Positions 8,294-16,372 of a stretch of 64,000 nt of DNA are shown piece after piece. This DNA comes from Archaeoglobaceae archaeon (GTDB taxonomy: Archaea; Halobacteriota; Archaeoglobi; Archaeoglobales; Archaeoglobaceae), in NCBI GenBank assembly GCA_026988525.1, contig JALSLC010000007.1, positions 1 through 64,000 of the forward strand, written 5' to 3'. A program made the position numbers and the translations under genes. The notes beneath the pieces are model-generated. The model had not been told where the DNA came from. It searched no databases and saw nothing but the letters and a program-made list of their open reading frames with translations. Every line of letters begins with the position of its first letter. The first letter of the stretch is position 1.

Positions 8294-9565
8294 TTAGTCT
8301 CTTGGAGTTAAGTCCAAAACCATTCCAGCTGCAACTGTCATACCCATGTCTCTAATTGCAAACCTACCGAGTGGTGGAATCTCTTTAACTCTTTCGAGAA
8401 CCATTGGTCTTGTTGGCTGAAGCTTTACTATCGCTGCATCTCCAGTCTTGAGGAATTGTGGGTTTTCTTCTTTAACCTGACCAGTTCTTGGGTCTATCTT
8501 CTTTTGCAATTCTATGAATTTACAAGCAACTTGAGCGGTGTGTGCATGAACAACTGGTGTGTATCCAATAGTTATAGCAGTTGGGTGCTGTAATACGATT
8601 ATCTGAGCTGTGAAGTCTCTAACAACTGTTGGCGGGTTTGTTGTGTGTCCACACACATCTCCTCTTCTTATGTCGTTCTTACCCACACCTCTGACGTTGA
8701 AACCTATGTTGTCACCCGGATAAGCCTCTTTTATTGGTTCATGGTGCATTTCTATGCTCTTAACTTCACCACTTACACTTGGTGGCTCAAATATGACTTT
8801 GTCTCCAACTTTCAACACACCAGTTTCAACTCTTCCTACTGGTACCGTACCTACACCGCTTATTGAGTAAACGTCCTGTATGGGTATTCTCAGTGGTTTA
8901 TCAACGGGCTTCTCTGGTGGTTTCAGGTTGTCAAGAGCTTCAAATATCGTTGGACCTTTGTACCAAGGAGTTTTATCGCTTCTCTTTAACACGTTATCTC
9001 CATAGTAAGCTGAGGTTGGTATGAATGGTATCTCGTCAACTTTATAACCAACCATTCTGAGCAATTTTGCTACTTGCTCTTTTACTTCGTTGTACCTCTT
9101 TTCATCGTAGTTTATCTTATCCATCTTGTTTATTGCTACTATCATCTGGTTTATACCGAGAGTTCTTGCCAAGAACACGTGTTCTTTTGTCTGAGCTTGT
9201 ACTCCATCATCAGCTGCAACTACGAGTATAGCAGCATCAGCTTGGCTGGCACCAGTAATCATGTTCTTTATGAAGTCCCTATGTCCAGGGCAGTCAACTA
9301 TTGTTATTTCATACTTGTTTGTTTTGAACTTCCTGTGGGCTATGTCAATTGTTATACCTCTTTCTCTTTCTTCTTTAAGTCTATCCATTACCCACGCAAA
9401 CTCGAAAGTTGCTTTACCTTTTTCCTGAGCTTCTTTTCTATATTTCTCAATTATATGTTCTGGAATTTCTCCAGCTTCATAGAGTAGTCTCCCTATGAGG
9501 GTGCTCTTTCCATGGTCCACGTGCCCTATCATGGCAACGTTAATGTGCTCTTTCTCCTTCGCCAT
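8294..9565 (-). CDS. tuf: Translation elongation factor 1A (aEF-1A)
   Basis: A 423-residue GTPase that delivers aminoacyl-tRNA to the ribosome. All G motifs are present: GHVDHGKST (P-loop), [12 protein letters not shown] and a later TSA. Domain 2 ([19 protein letters not shown]) and domain 3 (C-terminal [17 protein letters not shown]) are complete. I place the start at the third codon of the longest frame ([10 protein letters not shown]) because GGGGGAG is spaced six bases upstream of it. Codon choice is richer in C-ending codons than in the hypothetical genes nearby, as expected for an abundant protein. It heads the EF-1A/uS10 pair. Confidence 0.98.
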   Translation of the reverse strand: MAKEKEHINVAMIGHVDHGKSTLIGRLLYEAGEIPEHIIEKYRKEAQEKGKATFEFAWVMDRLKEERERGITIDIAHRKFKTNKYEITIVDCPGHRDFIKNMITGASQADAAILVVAADDGVQAQTKEHVFLARTLGINQMIVAINKMDKINYDEKRYNEVKEQVAKLLRMVGYKVDEIPFIPTSAYYGDNVLKRSDKTPWYKGPTIFEALDNLKPPEKPVDKPLRIPIQDVYSISGVGTVPVGRVETGVLKVGDKVIFEPPSVSGEVKSIEMHHEPIKEAYPGDNIGFNVRGVGKNDIRRGDVCGHTTNPPTVVRDFTAQIIVLQHPTAITIGYTPVVHAHTAQVACKFIELQKKIDPRTGQVKEENPQFLKTGDAAIVKLQPTRPMVLERVKEIPPLGRFAIRDMGMTVAAGMVLDLTPRD

Positions 9566-9649
9566 ATACATCTCCCCCTTTCATACTTTATTATTTAAGT
9601 CGAGTTTAACAGCTTTTCAAATTTTCGTTAGCTGCAGATTCAAATCCTT

Positions 9650-9689
9650 CTCAGCATAACATATAGCTGGTATATAAAACTTTGCTGAG
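9650..9689. promoter_or_regulatory. Inverted repeat around the likely EF-1A TATA box
   Basis: CTCAGCA at 9650-9656 and TGCTGAG at 9683-9689 are perfect 7-bp inverted arms with 26 bases between them. The spacer holds TATATAAAAC (9671-9680), which reads on the minus strand as a TATA box of the EF-1A gene. The arms could be a binding site for a dimeric regulator at the core promoter, or could be chance in this composition. No protein partner can be named from the sequence. Confidence 0.3.
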
Positions 9690-9764
9690 TAGCCTTTTAT
9701 ATTTCCACAAACCAAAAGAAATATATATTTGTCTTTTTTTTAATCGAGAAAAATTTCAAAGGGG

Positions 9765-9881
9765 ATGGAGTTGAGGAGAGGTAAGAAATTCGAATATATA
9801 GAGGACTTGACTCCTGTTACAGATGAGGAATTTGAGGAATTGTTAGATAGCTATAATGAAAGAAAAAGGAAGAGAAAGTAG
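9765..9881 (+). CDS. Small charged protein of 38 residues, unknown function
   Basis: A short frame starts at the ATG at 9765 inside AAAGGGGATGG and ends with TAG, three bases before the convergent nmd3 stop codon. An AT-rich element AAATATATATTTG lies about 40 bases upstream and could be its TATA box. The product is rich in acidic residues in the middle (TDEEFEELLD) and ends in a basic tail (NERKRKRK), with no hydrophobic segment. A TTG six bases further on is an alternative start. The fit of promoter, frame and convergent stop is the only support, so this is a candidate gene. I do not recognise a family. Confidence 0.45.
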   Translation: MELRRGKKFEYIEDLTPVTDEEFEELLDSYNERKRKRK

Positions 9882-9883
9882 AA

Positions 9884-10876
9884 TTATTCTATTAGGTTTT
9901 TTGGTATTGCGTAATGTTTTCCTAAGAATTCGAATATAGCTACATTGTCTCCTATTTTTACATCTCCTATTTTTTCGACAGTTACGATCTTTCCAGAATT
10001 AAGTATCATAACTTCAAGAGTGTATTCATCTTTATTAACAACAATACCATCGTCCATTTCTTCTTTTTTTATTAGCATTGTTGCATTTTTAACATTAACA
10101 TTTTTTAATTCAGGTAAAGATAATCCTTTGTTTATTTTTGGATTTGTTATTAATATCGGCTTCTCTCTATAGACAACAACATCACCTTTTCTAAAACTGG
10201 GCAATCTAATGGAGTAAGTGAACCTATATATTTCTCTGCCGTCTCTTCTTCCTGCTATTTTTTTACTTTCAGTAATAACACCGCCCAGCCTGTTTATCAC
10301 TTCCTTAGATATCTTCTTTCCCACATTTCGCCCACCGATGTAGTAGTCTATACCTTCCTGTCTTTCTACTACTTTGCTTAAGAATGCTTTTGTATCTTCT
10401 TTATGTTTTTTAAGAATTTCAATTATTATTTTATTTACCTCGTTTATTTCACTTTCTTCTAACTTTCTACCTTTAACTCTTAATTGCAATATGCATTCGT
10501 AGTAGCCACCAGCCTCTCTACTACATTTTTCGCAAAGAACTTTATTAAATTTGAATTGAAATTCTGCAAATTCCTTTATCTTTTTCCCCCAAAAAGTTCC
10601 AGTAAGCAAAATCTCTCCTTTTTTATCTTTTAAATTCATTTCGACATTTTCAACTTTAAAATCAGGATGTATTTTTATGTTCTTTTCTAAGTGACACCAT
10701 ACAGCATCGAATAAGTCCAAATCTCTCCATTTTCCTTCGATTCTATACATTCCACATCTCGGACAGACAGTTAAGTCTATTTTTTCAATTTCAATAATTT
10801 TGTTTCTACTTAAGTAACAATCCACACAGATACTTTTGTCACTTTCTTTCCCGCATATTACACACTTCACAAACAT
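9884..10876 (-). CDS. nmd3: Archaeal NMD3-family ribosome biogenesis protein
   Basis: A 330-residue protein with the NMD3 layout: a first zinc pair CVICGKE...CVDCYL, a second CPRCGMYRIEGKW, a third CEKCSREAGGYYECILQLR, then the central RQEGIDYYIGGRNVGKKI region and beta-rich C-terminal domains. In eukaryotes NMD3 is a 60S export adaptor; archaeal homologues lack export tails and probably act in large-subunit maturation. The start is the ATG at 10876. It is divergent from argS and convergent with the 38-residue ORF. Confidence in the family is high; its role in archaea is inferred. Confidence 0.88.
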   Translation of the reverse strand: MFVKCVICGKESDKSICVDCYLSRNKIIEIEKIDLTVCPRCGMYRIEGKWRDLDLFDAVWCHLEKNIKIHPDFKVENVEMNLKDKKGEILLTGTFWGKKIKEFAEFQFKFNKVLCEKCSREAGGYYECILQLRVKGRKLEESEINEVNKIIIEILKKHKEDTKAFLSKVVERQEGIDYYIGGRNVGKKISKEVINRLGGVITESKKIAGRRDGREIYRFTYSIRLPSFRKGDVVVYREKPILITNPKINKGLSLPELKNVNVKNATMLIKKEEMDDGIVVNKDEYTLEVMILNSGKIVTVEKIGDVKIGDNVAIFEFLGKHYAIPKNLIE

Positions 10877-10954
10877 TGAGTTACTAGTTTGGACATTTCA
10901 GTTTTTTGTTTATTTCACGTTAACTCTATATAAGCAATAGATAAATTTCAAACC

Positions 10955-12622
10955 ATGTTTAGGAAACTTAGAAGAGAAGTGATTAATCTTCTTGGAGATT
11001 ATGGTGAAGAGCGGTTCTTAAGAGAGAGTGAGCATGCTGAACTATCTTCAACTATAGCATTTAAGTTAGCTAAGGAAATGAGAAAAAAACCTGAAGAAAT
11101 TGCTGAAGAAATAGTATCATCTCTTGAATTTGATACAAAGTATATAGGGAAAGTAGAAACAGTTAGAGGATACATAAACTTCTATACTAATGCTGAATAC
11201 TTAGAAGAAACTATAAACAAAATTTTAGATGAGGACGAAAACTACGGATCGTTTTCTATTGGTTTGGATAAAATTTTAATTGAACACACCTCAGCTAATC
11301 CAGATGGGCCATTACACATTGGACATATAAGAAACTCAATAATTGGAGATACTCTTGCAAGACTATTTAAAAAAGCAGGAGTCAATGTTAAAACCCATTA
11401 CTACGTTAACGACATGGGGAGGCAGATAGCGATAGCAAGTCTTGGATTTAGGAATTTTGGTATTGATAAATCAAAAAAACCAGATCATGCTATAGTTGAA
11501 GCATATATAAAAATGAATAGAGAGATAGAAAAAAATCCTGAAATTGAAGCTGATGTTGATAAATTGATGGTTGAATATGAGATGGGAAAGGATGAGGTTG
11601 TAAAACTGTTTAAAGAAGTTGTTAATTTAGCCTTAGAGGGTATTAATCAAACTTTAAGAAAATTAAACGTTTATCATGATGAGTTTGTGTGGGAGTCTGA
11701 ATTTGTTAGAAACGGGTATGTGGATAGAGTAATTGAAATGCTCGATAAAAAAAGTATGTTGAAAGAAGAAGATGGAGCTTTAGTTATAGACATGCAAAAA
11801 CTTGGATACGATAAAAATGTAGTAGTAAAAAGAAAGAATGGAACTACTTTATACATAACAAGGGATTTAGCCTATCATATCTGGAAAAACGAGAATTATG
11901 ACAACTTTATTAATGTGCTTGGGGCAGATCATAAATTGATAGGTAAACAACTTCAGGACATAATAAAAGTTCTTGGATTCAAACCCCCTGAGATCGTATT
12001 TTTTGAATTTGTATCTTTGCCTGAAGGGTCTATGAGTACGAGGAGAGGGAAATTTGTTTCAGCAGATGAATTAATAGAAAAAGTATATTTGGAAGCTAAA
12101 AATATTGTTAAAGATAGAAAAGATTTAGAAAATGAGGAAAAGGAAAAAATAGCTGAAGCTGTAGCTGTAGGTGCTTTAAGATATGATTTTGTTAAAGTTG
12201 CACCAGAAAAGCCAATGACCTTTGACTGGAGTAAAGCATTAGATTTTAAGAGGCACACTTCGGCATACATTCAATATTCACACGCAAGAGCGTGTAGCAT
12301 TCTAAGAAAGGCAGTTAGTGATGGTAAACCTGAAATAGAATTTTCAGCAGATTTGTGTAGTAGTATGGAAAGAGAGCTTGTGATTTTGCTTTCTAAGTTT
12401 TCATGGATAGTTGAAAAATCTATAAAAATGCTTAGACCAAACGTTTTTGCAGAATATCTAATGGATGTAGCATCTAAGTTTAATGATTTCTATACTGAGC
12501 ATCCAGTATTAAAGGCTGAGAGAGAATTGATGATGCACAGATTGGCTATAGTGGATTCTTGTAGAATTGTTTTAAGAAATGGTTTAGAATTGCTTGGAAT
12601 AAAACCACTTGAAAAAATGTAA
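10955..12622 (+). CDS. argS: Arginyl-tRNA synthetase
   Basis: A 555-residue class I synthetase. The N-terminal additional domain is followed by the HIGH signature in SANPDGPLHIGHIRNSIIGD. The KMSKS-equivalent region reads SMSTRRGKFV, the lysine-poor form typical of ArgRS. The C-terminal anticodon-binding helical domain contains the family stretch TSAYIQYSHARACSI. Length is normal for archaeal ArgRS. Only short spacers separate it from nmd3 on the other strand and from the membrane protein gene downstream. Confidence 0.96.
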   Translation: MFRKLRREVINLLGDYGEERFLRESEHAELSSTIAFKLAKEMRKKPEEIAEEIVSSLEFDTKYIGKVETVRGYINFYTNAEYLEETINKILDEDENYGSFSIGLDKILIEHTSANPDGPLHIGHIRNSIIGDTLARLFKKAGVNVKTHYYVNDMGRQIAIASLGFRNFGIDKSKKPDHAIVEAYIKMNREIEKNPEIEADVDKLMVEYEMGKDEVVKLFKEVVNLALEGINQTLRKLNVYHDEFVWESEFVRNGYVDRVIEMLDKKSMLKEEDGALVIDMQKLGYDKNVVVKRKNGTTLYITRDLAYHIWKNENYDNFINVLGADHKLIGKQLQDIIKVLGFKPPEIVFFEFVSLPEGSMSTRRGKFVSADELIEKVYLEAKNIVKDRKDLENEEKEKIAEAVAVGALRYDFVKVAPEKPMTFDWSKALDFKRHTSAYIQYSHARACSILRKAVSDGKPEIEFSADLCSSMERELVILLSKFSWIVEKSIKMLRPNVFAEYLMDVASKFNDFYTEHPVLKAERELMMHRLAIVDSCRIVLRNGLELLGIKPLEKM

Positions 12623-12690
12623 ATAAATTATAGTTTTCTTAAATTTTTTTAAAAAGCAAACATTATAATTTTGGTGGGTGTACAACTTTC

Positions 12691-13095
12691 ATGTCATTTC
12701 AGGAGGATGATTTGGTAAGAAGATGTATTTTAAACATTGTATTATCATTTAGTTTTGGTTTAATTCTCTTACTTTGGGCTTATGGTTTATATGGTGTAAT
12801 AAAAACTTTTAAAATATATTTTTATCCCCAATATATTGCTTTTGTTTTTGCTTTATTTTATATATTGTTTTCAATATTGCTTGAGCATAGGGGTGTTGAA
12901 ATGCCGTACATATTGGTGAGTGGAGCTATTTTATCTTTGTTTGCTACTTTTTTTATTACATGTGTTGTGAATGGGATACTGTGGATTTACAAAAAAGGCT
13001 TACCTGATTTTAATTCTTGTTTACTTGAAATTTCTTTAACATCTGTTGTCGCTTTCATAATTATTAAACTAATAACATTCAACAACAAAGCTTAA
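12691..13095 (+). CDS. Small polytopic membrane protein of unknown function
   Basis: A 134-residue protein with four predicted membrane spans (about residues 10-32, 42-62, 70-94 and 112-130) and short charged loops. The N terminus MSFQEDDLVRR is hydrophilic and probably cytoplasmic. I recognise no catalytic or binding motif. It lies between argS and spoVG in the same direction, with its own upstream AT-rich region. Function unknown. Confidence 0.65.
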   Translation: MSFQEDDLVRRCILNIVLSFSFGLILLLWAYGLYGVIKTFKIYFYPQYIAFVFALFYILFSILLEHRGVEMPYILVSGAILSLFATFFITCVVNGILWIYKKGLPDFNSCLLEISLTSVVAFIIIKLITFNNKA

Positions 13096-13139
13096 ATATC
13101 TTTTTAGTTTTAGTTGAGAGAAATACGAAGTAGGAGGAG
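13091..13139 (+). promoter_or_regulatory. Promoter and strong ribosome site of spoVG
   Basis: CTTAAATATC at 13091-13100 is a good archaeal TATA box about 50 bases before the TTG start of spoVG. AGGAGGAG at 13132-13139 is a near-perfect ribosome binding site six bases before that TTG and decides the start codon. It overlaps the 3' end of the upstream membrane protein gene, so spoVG probably has its own transcript. Confidence 0.5.
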
Positions 13140-13145
13140 TTTGAA

Positions 13146-13403
13146 TTGGTAGAAATTACTGAAGTTAGAATATATAAAGCAAAAGGAGATGGGGCTGTAA
13201 AAGCATATGCGTCTGTGTCCCTTGACAACGAATTTGTAGTCAAGGGTTTAAAAGTTCTTGAAGGAGAAAACGGTCTCTGGGTTAGTATGCCCAGTAGAAA
13301 GTTGAGAGATGGGTCATTTCAGGATATATTCCACCCCGCGAGTAAGGAAGCAAGAGAAAAGATAGTTAACGCTGTTTTGGAAGAATATAAGAGACAGGCA
13401 TAA
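13146..13403 (+). CDS. spoVG: SpoVG family nucleic-acid-binding protein
   Basis: An 85-residue protein that matches SpoVG closely: an N-terminal VTEVRI-like strand (ITEVRIYKAKGDGAVKAYASV), a central DNEFVVKGLKVLEGENGLWVSMPSRK and a C-terminal FHPASKEAREKIVNAVLEEY. SpoVG is best known in bacteria, where it binds DNA or RNA and affects septation, sporulation and virulence genes. It starts with TTG behind a strong AGGAGGAG site. Its presence in an archaeon is less common and suggests old transfer from bacteria, yet its codon use looks like that of its neighbours. Its target in this cell is unknown. Confidence 0.9.
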   Translation: MVEITEVRIYKAKGDGAVKAYASVSLDNEFVVKGLKVLEGENGLWVSMPSRKLRDGSFQDIFHPASKEAREKIVNAVLEEYKRQA

Positions 13404-13450
13404 TATTTCTTCGCAAACTTTTTAAAAATTTTGAATTTTATATATATTTT

Positions 13451-13981
13451 ATGAGAATCTTAGTTATAGGGGATACACACGTTCCCGATAGAGCTGATGA
13501 AATACCAACACCAATAAAGGAATTCATAAGACAGGGATATGATATCCTCGTTTTTACTGGAGATGCTACTACAAAAGAGATACTATCAGAAATAACAAAA
13601 ATGAGTGGTGCTGATATAGTTTATGCTGTAAGAGGAAACATGGATTATCTAAAGCTTCCGCTTCAGGAAGTATTTACTGTTAAGGGTATAAAGTTTGGAG
13701 TAATACATGGCCATGGTGTTTATCCGAGGGGTGATAGAAAAAAACTTGAAGAAATGGCAGTAAAAATGGGTGTAGACGTATTGATAAGTGGACATACACA
13801 TAGATACGATGTTTACGAGGGTAAAGTTATATTGTTAAATCCCGGATCTGCTACTGGTGTTTGGAGTGGTGGGAATGCATCAATGATCCCTTCTGCCATG
13901 TGTGTTGAAGTTGATGAAAAAATAAATATCGTGTTGTGTTTAAATGGAAAATATGAGTTTTTTGAGTTACATTCTATTTAA
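13451..13981 (+). CDS. YfcE/MJ0936-type metallophosphoesterase
   Basis: A 176-residue calcineurin-like phosphodiesterase with every metal motif in order: GDTHVPDR (D-x-H), TGDAT (GD), VRGNMD (GN-D), VIHGHG and SGHTHRYD (GHxH). The short single-domain form matches archaeal MJ0936/YfcE enzymes, which hydrolyse artificial phosphodiesters with two metal ions; the natural substrate is not known. ATG start at 13451 with a TTTATATATATTTT promoter directly upstream, so it is probably leaderless. It is convergent with the damaged eIF2B-like gene. Confidence 0.88.
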   Translation: MRILVIGDTHVPDRADEIPTPIKEFIRQGYDILVFTGDATTKEILSEITKMSGADIVYAVRGNMDYLKLPLQEVFTVKGIKFGVIHGHGVYPRGDRKKLEEMAVKMGVDVLISGHTHRYDVYEGKVILLNPGSATGVWSGGNASMIPSAMCVEVDEKINIVLCLNGKYEFFELHSI

Positions 13982-13982
13982 A

Positions 13983-14669
13983 TTATATTGAATTCCAATC
14001 AGTAATTCCTTTTTCTGTTATTAGCTTAGATAAATTGGCATCCACAAATTCAAACGGATAAACGACCTTTGGAGATTTATCAAGTTTGTAAAGTGGAGAT
14101 ACGACAAATCTTTCCAATCCAAAATGCTTGGAAACAAGCATTAAAGGTAAAGTACCCAATTTATTCACAAGACCTCTATTATTTATTGCATCTGCACCAC
14201 AAATTGAAATTTCACATTTTTTGGCATATATGCCCATTTCTGAGTCTTCTATAACTTTTACATCATATTTTTCTTTGAGCCTTTCTGCTGTAAAAAGCCC
14301 CTATTTACCTGGTCTTGAAATTAAAACATATATTTTTGCTGGATTTGAGAGCATTATAGACTTTTCTACAATTCCACTTCTGCTTATTGTAATCATATTT
14401 TTATCATTTAAAAATTTAGATAGATTAAGTGCTGAAAAATAATTTGATTTTTCAACTTCTTTTTTTATTTCTATAGCTGATTTAGTTTTTATCAATTTTA
14501 GTGTTTTTACTAAACCAGCCATACTTTCATGTACCTTTGCTATTTTTTCCGCTAAATTTATAGCTTTATTTTTATCTTCTTTTTCCACTTTTACAAGCAA
14601 ATCTAACGCATCTATTAATATTCCCGAACATCCTCTTTTTCTATCTTTTAATAAATTTTCGACATTCAT
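13983..14669 (-). pseudogene. eIF2B-alpha/R15P-isomerase-like paralogue interrupted by an in-frame TAG
   Basis: The frame runs from the ATG at 14669, coupled by an ATGA overlap to the upstream radical SAM gene, to a TAA at about 13983. It is broken by one in-frame TAG at 14301-14303. On both sides the translation is family-like: before it VLISRPGK (the ESRP element), after it GLFTAERLKEKYDVKV, then MGIYAKK and CGADAINNRGLVNKLG with the conserved GAD aspartate. No frameshift is needed, and a single base change from a Glu or Gln codon would explain the stop. The cysteine of true R15P isomerase is replaced in SRSG, so this was a different subfamily of about 228 residues. It could be a fresh pseudogene, a sequencing error, or a read-through gene; TAG is an ordinary stop elsewhere in the window. 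Confidence 0.75.
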
Positions 14670-15697
14670 TCTACCAAATTCAAATTAAATTCTTTTGCTA
14701 TTTCCATTGCTCTTTTAATCTCTTCGCGATTCAATCTTCTTGCAATTTCCTTCCATTTTTCTGGATACATTGATACAAGGAATTCAGGTCTATACTGGTA
14801 CATCATGTTAAATCTAACTTTGGGTATGTTTTTGCTTACCCACTCTGCTATTTTGTATGTACAGCATTCCAAGTTATTTGGCATAACTAAGTGCCTTAGT
14901 AGAATTTCACCAGTTTCATAAGCTCTTTTAAAATTTCTTGTAACAACATTCCAATAATTTTTTACCTTAGAATACTTCTCTGCACATTTATCGTTACCGT
15001 ATTTAAAATCTCCAAGCCAGACATCTACAACATCTTCTATCACTTCAGCTAACTCTTCAGTGTGATACATATTAGAATTCCAGATTACTGGCACATTTAA
15101 CCTTACGTTACTTAGGATTTCCATAATTGTGTGAGCGTGTTGATCTGGATTGCCTCCTACAAAGTTAACGTTTCTACTACCTTGTAAAAACCTAATTTCT
15201 ATTATCTTTGCCATCTCTCTTGGATTTACCAAATAATCATCCTCGTAAACTATATCGTAGTTTTGACAAAAAACGCAAGCAAAAGTACACCTATTGAAAA
15301 ATATTGTATGTGAAGGAATTAATTCTGGTTCTTCTCCCATATGTAGAAATTCTGATGAGTAATAACTTTCAACACTGCATTTACAAAAACCCCTCTTAAC
15401 GTATCTATCTACTTTACACTTTCTTTCACAGAAATTGCAGTTGTGAAGTCTCTTTTTTAGTAGATCTGCTTTTAAGTGTAAAAATGAATATTCTGGAAAA
15501 TTTAAATTACTAATATCAACTTCGTTCTCATCGAATTCTAAAATAACTTTTTTAAACTCCTTCTTAAGTTTTTTATGCTCTTTTTCTATTTCATCCCCAT
15601 CTACTCTCTCAGCTTCGATACTTTTTGCTATTAAAAATTTAGCAATTCCATTTCCAGAACATATAAGGCTATATCTCTCTAATCCCGGAACTTCCAA
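14666..15697 (-). CDS. Radical SAM protein, PflA-like with extra cysteine cluster
   Basis: A 343-residue radical SAM enzyme. The SAM iron-sulfur motif CxxxCxxC is at C137, C141 and C144 (RCTFACVFCQNYDI). Upstream lies a further cysteine set (C87, C90, C94, C105, C107 in NCNFCERKCKVD and GFCKCS), as in the archaeal and bacterial PflA-like family that has an N-terminal CxxCxxxC domain. The glycine-rich SAM contact is FVGGNPDQH. The reaction is unknown. It overlaps the upstream phosphoribosyltransferase gene by 19 bases and the downstream eIF2B-like gene by an ATGA junction, so the three form one operon. Confidence 0.82.
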   Translation of the reverse strand: MEVPGLERYSLICSGNGIAKFLIAKSIEAERVDGDEIEKEHKKLKKEFKKVILEFDENEVDISNLNFPEYSFLHLKADLLKKRLHNCNFCERKCKVDRYVKRGFCKCSVESYYSSEFLHMGEEPELIPSHTIFFNRCTFACVFCQNYDIVYEDDYLVNPREMAKIIEIRFLQGSRNVNFVGGNPDQHAHTIMEILSNVRLNVPVIWNSNMYHTEELAEVIEDVVDVWLGDFKYGNDKCAEKYSKVKNYWNVVTRNFKRAYETGEILLRHLVMPNNLECCTYKIAEWVSKNIPKVRFNMMYQYRPEFLVSMYPEKWKEIARRLNREEIKRAMEIAKEFNLNLVE

Positions 15698-16332
15698 ACT
15701 TTTTCCCCTCTTCTATTGCCCTCCTCTAATATACCCCTTCTTACCATTTCCTCAAGAACATCTTCAAGTTTTCCCGGTTGAGAAATTTCAAGAGCAGTAG
15801 GATCAATTCCAAATTCTTCATATAGTTTCCACTTTATTTCCCATAAGCTTAGAAACTCATCAGTAATTACTTTTTCCAGTAAATCTATCATTTCTTCATA
15901 AAAATTCCAGGGGAATACTATCCATACATCTTCAATAACGTAATCGCCAAAGTAATGTGGGATGTACGAGGATGATTGTTTAAGTACTAATACTGCAGTT
16001 TTTACTTCCTCACCTTCACAAAGTTCTTCTGCCAGTTCAAGACTTCTACCAGTATTTGCTACATCATCAACGATCAAAATTTTTCCTTTTGCTTGGGAAA
16101 AATCATCTTTTGAAACCTCTGGAATCAATCTTGTCGTAGCTGAGTAATGCTTTGCCCTCACACTAATCAAATCTTTTATCCCAAGCATATCACACAGTAT
16201 ATTTCCTGCAAACCAACCTCCTCTCGCCAAAGCTACAATGCAGTCGGGCATGTAGTCATCTTCTCTTATCTGTTCAGCTAATTTTTTACATAGCCTATCC
16301 ATGTAGTACCAGTTTGTTATCGTCACCTTCAT
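15679..16332 (-). CDS. Phosphoribosyltransferase with C-terminal winged-helix-like extension
   Basis: A 217-residue type I phosphoribosyltransferase. The PRPP loop is ILIVDDVANTGRSLEL, with the upstream ALARGGWFAGNILCDMLG typical of archaeal purine/xanthine-guanine enzymes. The first 145 residues make the catalytic domain. The remaining 70 (LSLWEIKWKLYEEFG... LEDVLEEMVRRGILEEG) look like a helical, winged-helix-type tail. It probably salvages a purine base with PRPP. It is the first gene of a three-gene operon with a radical SAM enzyme and an eIF2B-like protein, which hints at a role in ribose phosphate or nucleotide metabolism. Substrate not determinable. Confidence 0.8.
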   Translation of the reverse strand: MKVTITNWYYMDRLCKKLAEQIREDDYMPDCIVALARGGWFAGNILCDMLGIKDLISVRAKHYSATTRLIPEVSKDDFSQAKGKILIVDDVANTGRSLELAEELCEGEEVKTAVLVLKQSSSYIPHYFGDYVIEDVWIVFPWNFYEEMIDLLEKVITDEFLSLWEIKWKLYEEFGIDPTALEISQPGKLEDVLEEMVRRGILEEGNRRGEKVWKFRD

Positions 16333-16372
16333 ACTATTAGTTATTTTTTTCAGTTTTTCAGCTTTTCCTTAA

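Noticed and set aside
8645-9487. Long plus-strand frames opposite EF-1A
   Set aside because: They are rich in Tyr, Phe and Ser as expected from reverse reading of a strongly coding gene; EF-1A on the minus strand explains the region.
9636-9652. TTCAAATCC resembling a tRNA T-loop upstream of EF-1A
   Set aside because: The flanking bases do not pair into a five-base T stem, and no acceptor or anticodon arm can be drawn on either strand.
14301-14303. Pyrrolysine insertion at the TAG in the eIF2B-like gene
   Set aside because: The family has no pyrrolysine members that I know, TAG ends several intact genes here, and no pyl gene is in the window. A mutation or sequencing error is more likely.
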